DNA from: Amphiura filiformis
Lineage: Eukaryota; Echinodermata; Ophiuroidea; Amphilepidida; Amphiuridae
Assembly: GCF_039555335.1 (NCBI RefSeq)
Contig: NC_092628.1
Coordinates: forward strand, 33,998,965-34,062,964
DNA: 64,000 nt
Direction: 5' to 3'
In this document: in pieces, positions 57,021 through 64,000 of the stretch
How positions within the stretch are numbered: the first letter of the stretch is position 1
How the letters are laid out: every line of letters starts with the position of its first letter
Translations under genes and position numbers: made by a program
The notes under the pieces: model-generated
Seen by the model: the letters and a program-made list of their open reading frames with translations, nothing else
Databases searched by the model: none
What the model was told of the DNA's origin: nothing

Positions 57021-58223
57021 ACACTAAATCACTCCGCATTTTATGTAAATTCGGCTAATATAGTCCATAGTGAATATGAGATTGTAGCGACCAATGCACT
57101 GAAGAGTCTATTGTTCTATTGTGTCCGATTTGAGCGCTGACATATTGGAAAATGTTACCAATCAATATTAATGAAGTCGTGCGATCGACACCTACAACTG
57201 TTCAATTGGGCGACTTTATTGTTAGGTGCTTTTATTCATACATTGGGCGTATCGAGCTGTATCGGTTGGTCCGCAATTATATAGTATTATAGGCCTACAA
57301 GTATGATTTGCTTTGCTTTATTGATTGATTCAGAAATAGTATGGCTATATGGTTCTCGAGTTATCAGCAAATATATCACATTTGAGGTCCAGGGTAGACT
57401 CCTATATACGCGATGCTCATGTAAAATACTATGGTAGGCCTATACATAATAAAACACGATGACCGCGGCCGGCTAATGTCCTTAAAATACTACAGTAGGA
57501 GTGATATCATAATTACTTCAAATCCTTATGTAGACCTATTGGCAAACAATGTAGACAACTTACTTGTGTAGATTCTTATATCCGCCACACAGAGCGCACA
57601 CTTTGCATATGCTGCTGAACTGTACGTAGCGAAATGGTAGAGCAAAGCGTATTCACTGAGTATAATCAAATGAGCGCCCAAACCAATTTGGGCGCTGCAA
57701 TAGGTTTGTATTGTAGGCACACCGACATCGCCTGGCTAATAATTATTTGGTGCAGCAGAGACATTAAAATGAATACACGGGATCCATACACGTGAATTGC
57801 TATGCACGATTTTGATATCAGACGAAAATCTTCGGATACTGGGTTACAAAATGATGAATATCTCCCGTAAATGAATTTTTCTCAAGAAACCAGATGTGGT
57901 CTCATACACTTGAAAATTCGTGTTGAACAGATATTATAGTCGTTAGCGTGCGCTTTGAAAATTGGCCGTGCGCTTTGAAGTCAAAATTTGACCAAAACTC
58001 TCAATTTTATATTGCGTTGGTCCTATATGGACTACAGCGCGCAGCAGGCTATAGCGGCACTCACTCAAGTGGAGAGAGTATAACCATTGACCGCAATGTC
58101 GTATACAAGCTTGCTCACAGAGCGAGAAATCAATTACCCCGTCTATACAGTAGCCTTAGTCAAGTCACTTCGCTAATAATATGCATCTCATAAGGTCCGA
58201 ATAAAATGGTCATAGGTGGCTGT

Positions 58224-58607
58224 CCCGGGGGGATCACTCACATAAATGGTCTGTACGCATGCGTGACCAAAAAAACAAGTAAAAGGGGGTGTTTTTTTAG
58301 GCAAGGCAAGTTACGCGCGTGACGTGTTTAGGGTCTAAAAAACAGTGATTTTCAAGAATAAGGGTAGTTTTCTGAAACTGGACAACTTGTTTAGGGTCCT
58401 TTTCAAATTTTTGGTAAATTATGAGTCCAAAAAGGGTACATTTGTTGCATTTTCACAAGCCAAAAACTCATTAGGGGGTAAATTCTACACTAAATTACCT
58501 TATTAAGGGGCTAAATTTGCTGGTAGGGTAAAACTCGTTTAGGGGGTGTTTGAAAAAAATTTGGTCACGCATGCGTACACTGGCATATTTGAGTGCCCCC
58601 CCCCGGG
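58224..58607. mobile_element. 384-bp hAT-like element with 8-bp TSD GTGGCTGT
   Basis: CCCGGGGGG at the left and CCCCCCCCCGGG at the right are followed inward by GTACGCATGCGTGACCAAA on both sides. GTGGCTGT at 58216-58223 is repeated at 58608-58615. The interior carries many TTTAGGG/TTAGGGG phrases. It is non-autonomous. Confidence 0.82.
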
Positions 58608-58615
58608 GTGGCTGT

Positions 58616-59065
58616 GGATTCAACCTACCATGGCGATTTCTACTATGAAGATATCGGGGCGATGTCACTGTGGTAGGTGAACCTCTGTTTTGTGTGCATG
58701 CGACAACTCACGCACACCCTTGGGATGGACTAGTACAAAAGGTACCTCTCGTTCGTATAGGCGCTTTTACGTGACTTTCGTTTCATCACTTATTGACAGT
58801 AGCCTGCCTATTATAGCGTTAATACGCTGGTCAGGTCAGTTACCGATTTAATGGCGGAAGCCCTTTGTCTCGAACAAAAGGTACCTCTCGATGAATAGCG
58901 TGTCGGGAACTCCAATTGGCACAAAGGAACAATAAAAGCGTTGTATCTATTTCTTCTCCTTCCGGTATAAACTCCTTGGTAATAGCGACCATATCTCTAC
59001 CGCGGGTTCACTTAAAATCACTCAATATCGGCTCATTATGAATTCGACAAGTGTCTTTAATGATA
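58616..59065. other. No recognised feature
   Basis: I see no gene, splice-supported exon or recognised repeat apart from a repeated AAAGGTACCTCTCG phrase at 58738 and 58879. Confidence 0.5.
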
Positions 59066-60366
59066 ACATCATACTGCAGTTACTGTCCGTTTTCCTATAG
59101 ACGAATCCAAGTAGCCAAGTCATGGTCAGGATTTGGTCGGACATCTTTGGGTAGCCGCTAGCACCAACCTGGTGCTTTGAGCGTCCAATTGTGCAAATAA
59201 AAGCCGCCTAACACCTAGAGAAGATGCAAGGACGAGGAGGGTTAATAGAATAATAGCTAATAATATATATAATGGAGATAATTCCGCAGGTAATCCCGTC
59301 GCATCTATTCATACATATAGCCCTTTTGTTCGTACATCAATGCATAGATACCGCGTGTATTAATCCGATTATTATGTCACTTCAACAGCGAATAGACCAT
59401 GCTGTGTGTTTTGTCGAAGGGAACTGTATTGTGTTATTCAGTATCGAAGTTACGTAATGTTACTATGTCAACGGGATCACGCGCTTGAGTTATGAACCAC
59501 GATCGAAACAATCACCACACAAAGTATATGGCACTTGAAGGCATATCAAAATAGCGTGATCCGGTAACCAAGAGAATTACGTAACCACTTCGATGCTGAA
59601 TTCTTTTGTCTGCCTGTGTTTTCGCGGAAGGTGTAAAACGGGTGATGGAATGCAGTTTAAAATTTCCGCCAAGGCCGAATCATTTCACATTTTGAGTGCA
59701 TTGTAGCCGACGGCTACCCAACTAAAGGCTGCTAGTCAGGTGTAGGAATGCGTGTATTTGGATTCGTCTATACACAATACACAGTGCTCTCACCATTGAG
59801 CTGTGACCTGTACAAATCGTGCCATGTTAGAAGAATAGGCATTTGTCTAGTTAACGTCAATGTGTGAAAAAAAACCGGCCAATATTAAAAGTACTCTCAA
59901 AAACTTCTAGCAAATATATTCCTCTAACATGACCTAAAATTACAGATAGGTTAGATGCTCAGAAATATTCGTACTTTGGTAAAATAGTGAGTGAGGGCAA
60001 GACATAGCTAGCCAACGTCCCGTGTTAATTGAATGGAGATTTGACCGAAAATTTTGGTAAACGGACCGCTCACTTCTGAAGAATGCCACACGAAAACGGT
60101 ACAAGCTACATTTAAAGTACTCTCTGTTCGATCATCATGATGAGTTTCTTACATAGTATGCCGAAATTTGGTACTGTAGGTGGTTGACAAAGGGTCGTAC
60201 TTCGCTGATGAGTAAGTGACAGTGAACATGAAATTCAGCGCCCATAACCCAAGTTAGTAGCTAGTTAGTGGAGGCCGTCACGGGACTGATTATTGATTAT
60301 TGAAGTGCCTTATTAATAGATACGCACGATTTAGGGCAAGAAAAAAACCCGGGACACTTTTAGAGA

Positions 60367-60416
<50 letters not shown>

Positions 60417-60712
60417 CGTTCTACATTTTTTCTAAACAACATACTGTTTTAATAAGATTTTTTTCTTAAAATGCATTTAACTATAATTATTGTTTAGAGC
60501 GTGGTGAAATAAAACATCACGATTTTCATCACAAAACAAATATAATGCATAAGAAATCGTTTGTTTTAGAGCGTGATGATGAAATAAAACATCACGGTTT
60601 TCATCACGAAACAAAGTAATACATAAGAAATCAATTTTTCGTGAGTGATGAAATAAAACATCATGATTTTCATCACGAAACAAAGTAATACATAAGAAAT
60701 CGTTTGTTTTAG
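59066..60712. repeat. Dispersed block, copy 2 (direct copy of 6536-7630) with an inserted element
   Basis: It aligns with the block inside the mariner-like element. It includes an (ATC)n run (about 60366-60415) and the minisatellite. It is enlarged by the 59100-59768 insertion. Confidence 0.8.
59100..59768. mobile_element. 669-bp GACGAATCCAA element, copy C, at a proven empty site
   Basis: GACGAATCCAA and TTGGATTCGTC are bounded by TATA at 59096-59099 and 59769-59772. The paralogous block at 6555-6575 reads CCTATACACAATAC with one TATA. Compared with copy A it lies in the opposite orientation. It contains extra sequence (about 59215-59610) related to 11040-11200 in family R. Confidence 0.85.
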
Positions 60713-61030
60713 AGCGTGCTGCGCCCCCTTGTAACGGCCGTCGTTATGAACGCGTTCCTTTTACATTCTTCGCGCAAAATAAGAGATGCGCTTTACAAAA
60801 TGTGTTCTATTTCAATCATGATGATAAACAAAGATTACAAAAAGTCATCCTCATGAAATATTATTGGAAAAAACACTTTATTGGCCGAGTAGGCGCCTGC
60901 AAAGTCTAGAATTGCGTCCAAAAATCCTCAAAAAGGCTCAAAAATGGATTTTAAGGTTAATAGACATTGTTAATCTGCATGAAGCCGTTTTGCTGAATAT
61001 ACAGTAGGCCTACGCAAAAAGATCGTAATT
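60713..61030. other. No recognised feature
   Basis: Unremarkable sequence between the dispersed block and the AGGTCA array. No reading frame or repeat was identified. Confidence 0.5.
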
Positions 61031-61644
61031 GTTACCACTGGAACGGGCTCAAACTTGGTGGGTCGAATCCTTCGTATGAGGGGAGCATGAAAAACATTAT
61101 ATGGAGGTCATCCGAGGTTAAAGGTCAAAGGTCATGGATTTCAAACTTTGTCCTATCAGGCTCAAACTTGGTGGGTGAATCCTTGATATGAGAGGAATAT
61201 ATGTGCAAAACAAAATTGAGGTCAATTGAGGTCAACCGAGGTCAAAGGTCATTTAGGGGCTCAATTTAAACTTTGCCCTATTGGGCTTAAACTAGGTAGG
61301 TGGAATCCTTCGTATGAGGGGAGCATGAAAAAAATTACGTCGAGCTCATCCGAGGTCAAAGGTCATCTAGTGTCAAAATTTCAAACTTCGTCCAATCTGG
61401 CTAAAAGTATTCTCCATATCATGGGAGCATAAACACAATCAAACTGAGGTCACTCGAGGTCAAAGGTCGCATGGGGTTAAAAATGTTAGAGTATGTCCAA
61501 TTGGGCTTCAACATGGTAAAAAGAATCATTGATATGTCAGGAACATGTCATAAAGTCAAAAAGGGTCCTCAGGGTCAAGCAGCATCTCGATCATGCAACT
61601 GGTGCCCTAATAGCTACAGGGCCATACGGCTGCAGGTACACTAG
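61030..61644 (+). repeat. AGGTCA minisatellite ending in a Helitron-like 3' terminus
   Basis: Units with CTCAAACTTGGTGGGT, CCGAGGTCAAAGGTCAT and GAGGGGAGCATGAAAAA recur every 110-130 bases. The array ends in a short hairpin (GGCC ATAC GGCT) and CTAG at about 61642-61645, as Helitron 3' ends do. Confidence 0.6.
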
Positions 61645-61856
61645 TAGACTATAAACATAGCAGTTATGAGGCCCAAAAGTTTCCGTAAACTAATTTACAG
61701 GGTCATGATCATCCCATAACCATGGACATTTTGACTTTGAAGAGATACTCTGCAACTCCTCTAAATGAGGTCACACACAGTGGGGACATGGAAGAAAGAG
61801 ATGACAGCTACCGTAAAATGGGGCTAACTTCGGTCAGTGGGGTAACTTTGGTCGGC

Positions 61857-63258
61857 AGGGGTGTCTATTCTTCCAGAAAATTGAAATTATTCCCTCACCC
61901 TACCACGCTGTGTCACATCCGTCCCCAGATTCTTCCCCAACTGAGATCCCCGAAAATTGACCCAAAAGGGAAAATTTTAAGCTGGTTGCTATCTACATGT
62001 ACTTTTCCTTATTTTCTTGTTCGTTCCCTTCCCTGCCTGAATATACATGTGTGTTGTCAGACCCAGAAACTTCTTTTCTTTATACAACTGTTAGGCTAAG
62101 TTGTGAGTTGTTCTATTCTGTCTTTCCTGAAAACATCAAATTCTTTGCTAGATGGTACAGTCTGGACACTGCACCATTGCATCTAAGGACTAATGGTTCA
62201 AAGGGAAGACAGGCTGGCAAACACCTCTAGGCTCTATTATCTTCAGAGCTATCTGTGATTTATTATTTACAGGGGTGTGAGAGTTCAGCTTTTTTGTTTT
62301 GATTTTCAGCTTTTTTTGTACCAGTACACTTGCTCTGTATAAAAGTATATTCCCAAATCGCAGCTCTTTGCTAGGTGTTCTTAACTTTTTGCTAACTGTT
62401 TTCAGTGTTTTCAGCTCTTTTATTTAATTATGTGGTGACTCACATGCCCCTGATTTATAAAGCCTTAAGTTAGAATTAAAACTCTTCTGTAGCAGAGTTT
62501 GGAGATTGCAACTGAACTATTGCGTCTAGGCCTAGGGAAGGATATTCAAGGATTTGGATCTGAAGCTGAGGTTTAAATTAAGGGAAGATAAACTTGGACA
62601 ATTGATGGTTCTGTCTTCCTTTAGAATCCCAAATGCTTCCCTAGATAGGCAGATGTCCAAACTAAAAAGAAAATGGATTGTGTATGAAATATGCAACGCA
62701 GAGCTCCCTACTCACTATTGCCCAGTCAGGGAAGAATTACTGACCCAACTTTTCCCTGTTTTATGCTAAAGTCCACGGTTTCCCTCAAAATAAGTATTTT
62801 TGTGATGGGAATGGGTAAAAGCCAAGGGACCACTACACATGCTACATGTATGCTAATGCTATGTACCCATTATAATTCTTCCCTAAATGACACTTTCATG
62901 AATTCACCTACCCTGTAGAGCAGTCACTGCCAGCCAGTGATCATCTATTTCATTCCAAAAATAGCCATAAAACATAATAAATTAATAATACATGTTCCAG
63001 TTATACATTTTTCCCCAAATTAGTTCATTTTAGGAGCAAGCTACCACAGCTCTGCAAATAGTAAGTCTTGTGACTGTTGTTTTAAATCAACTACTGTACT
63101 ATAGTTCATTTTATTTTTAATCTTCCTTGAATCCTGTTGACTTTCTTCTGTTTTTCCCCTCTATTTTTTTTTCTTTTTCAAAATGCAAAATTCTTCCCCA
63201 AAGGGTAAAATTATTCCCTCCCCTTTGGGGGCGATTAATGGAAGAATAGACGCCCCTG
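61857..63258. mobile_element. 1.4-kb hAT-like non-autonomous element with perfect 8-bp TSD
   Basis: CAGGGGTGTCTATTCTTCC and CAGGGGCGTCTATTCTTCC (complement of the right end) are the termini, with one mismatch in 19. TTGGTCGG at 61849-61856 equals 63259-63266. TTCTTCCC-type motifs recur near both ends. Short frames inside do not resemble a hAT transposase (no dimerisation domain recognised). Confidence 0.9.
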
Positions 63259-63559
63259 TTGGTCGGTCAAATATCTTTTTTCAAATGGTCATATTTTTGT
63301 ACAGCAATATTGTTTTTAGTCATATTTGGTGTCAATTTGTTAAGAAATATATTTGGAAGAAATAATAGTCGCTCATGTCCAATTTCCTCGAAATTTACGA
63401 ACAAATCGGGATTTTTGACCAAAATGAGCATTTTTTTACATTTACATCAGAAGAATTAAAAATAGATATTTGTAAGCAAGGATGCGTGCTTGATTAATTT
63501 TGCAAGGTGTCAAATGTCACAAAAAACAACAACTTGCCCATATACAGCGAAGATCATTT

Positions 63560-64000
63560 TTTTTTTTTTTTTTTTTCTTCATGGAATGTAGGGGAAGGTG
63601 GGGCATAACGGACCCCCGGGGCAAAACGGAACCACATGGAAAAATAGGCCTTGGCAATACTGCCGTCTATGCAAATTATATTGAGGAACACAAGTATGGC
63701 TACGAGGATTTACAACAAAAATCTGAAACAATCCACTGACATTCGAGCAAGATCGAGTCAAAAAATTACTACCCGTCTGGTGTAAGATATGTAAATGTTT
63801 AATGTGCTGAAATTTTACTTCATTAATATCGGATTCCCAAATAATTGTGTATAGTAAACACGAAGGTACTAGCTTTGAGCTGTATGTACTGCATGGCCTA
63901 TAGTGCTACGATGTATTTTGCATGCAACCTATTTCTAAAAAATCGGGTATGGGGCAAAACGGACCCCTAGGTGTGGGGCATAACGGAATAGGGTTCCGTT
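63560..64000. repeat. GGGGCAWAACGGA repeat at the window edge (probable transposon end)
   Basis: GGGGCATAACGGACCCC, GGGGCAAAACGGAACC, GGGGCAAAACGGACCCC and GGGGCATAACGGAATAGG occur at about 63600, 63619, 63952 and 63973. The element continues beyond the window. A poly(T) run lies at about 63559-63576. Confidence 0.55.

Noticed and set aside
58380..58560. Interstitial telomeric repeat
   Set aside because: The TTTAGGG phrases are irregular and confined to a hAT-like element.

Overview
This window is animal nuclear DNA: AT-rich, intron-containing, and dominated by transposable elements. Splice sites, AATAAA signals, a C2H2 zinc-finger gene with many fingers, tRNA-derived SINEs and abundant small inverted-repeat elements all fit a marine invertebrate. 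The frequent palindrome TAGGCCTA and the AGGTCA-rich repeats make me favour an invertebrate deuterostome (echinoderm or hemichordate); that placement is inference. A 200-base run of N at 51839-52038 is an assembly gap.

Two protein-coding genes can be supported, both on the minus strand. (1) A C2H2 zinc-finger gene (33082-34976; exon from about 35049) encodes 18-19 fingers with TKEKP-type linkers. It carries a one-base frameshift near 33831-33834 and an in-frame TAG at 33199-33201. (2) A four-exon gene (44335-52767) can be assembled by hand with matching splice phases. It predicts a 385-residue type II membrane protein resembling the DUF1647/glycosyltransferase-like family. Three of its exons are too short to stand out as ORFs. 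It has a TATA box candidate at 52861-52867 and an AATAAA at 44297-44302.

The rest is layered mobile DNA. From 1 to about 32000 there are at least eight diverged copies of one dispersed repeat family, whose uninterrupted copies act as empty-site controls for insertions into other copies. This gives precise ends and target-site duplications (TSDs) for elements at 1456-1703 (AATT), 4816-9221 (TCTCTGAC, hAT-like, containing a mariner-like element at 5770-8030), 15325-15674 (TTA, Harbinger-like), 16966-17270 (TTAA), 25619-26865 (ATTT) and 26942-31357 (AGAT). The last contains further insertions at 27288-27950 and 28217-29637. A 4.8-kb nested palindrome fills 17731-22574.

From 35 to 64 kb: a TTAA element with a 30-bp perfect palindrome (35384-35719); two almost identical 470-bp elements 1449 bp apart (39142, 40591); a second TTAA element (41126-41476); several elements inside the introns of the DUF1647-like gene; two tRNA-derived SINEs; Helitron-like AGGTCA minisatellites with hairpins; a 5'-truncated LINE tail (55155-55610); and hAT-like elements at 58224-58607 and 61857-63258. 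I found no ribosomal RNA gene, intact tRNA gene, CRISPR array or prokaryotic operon.
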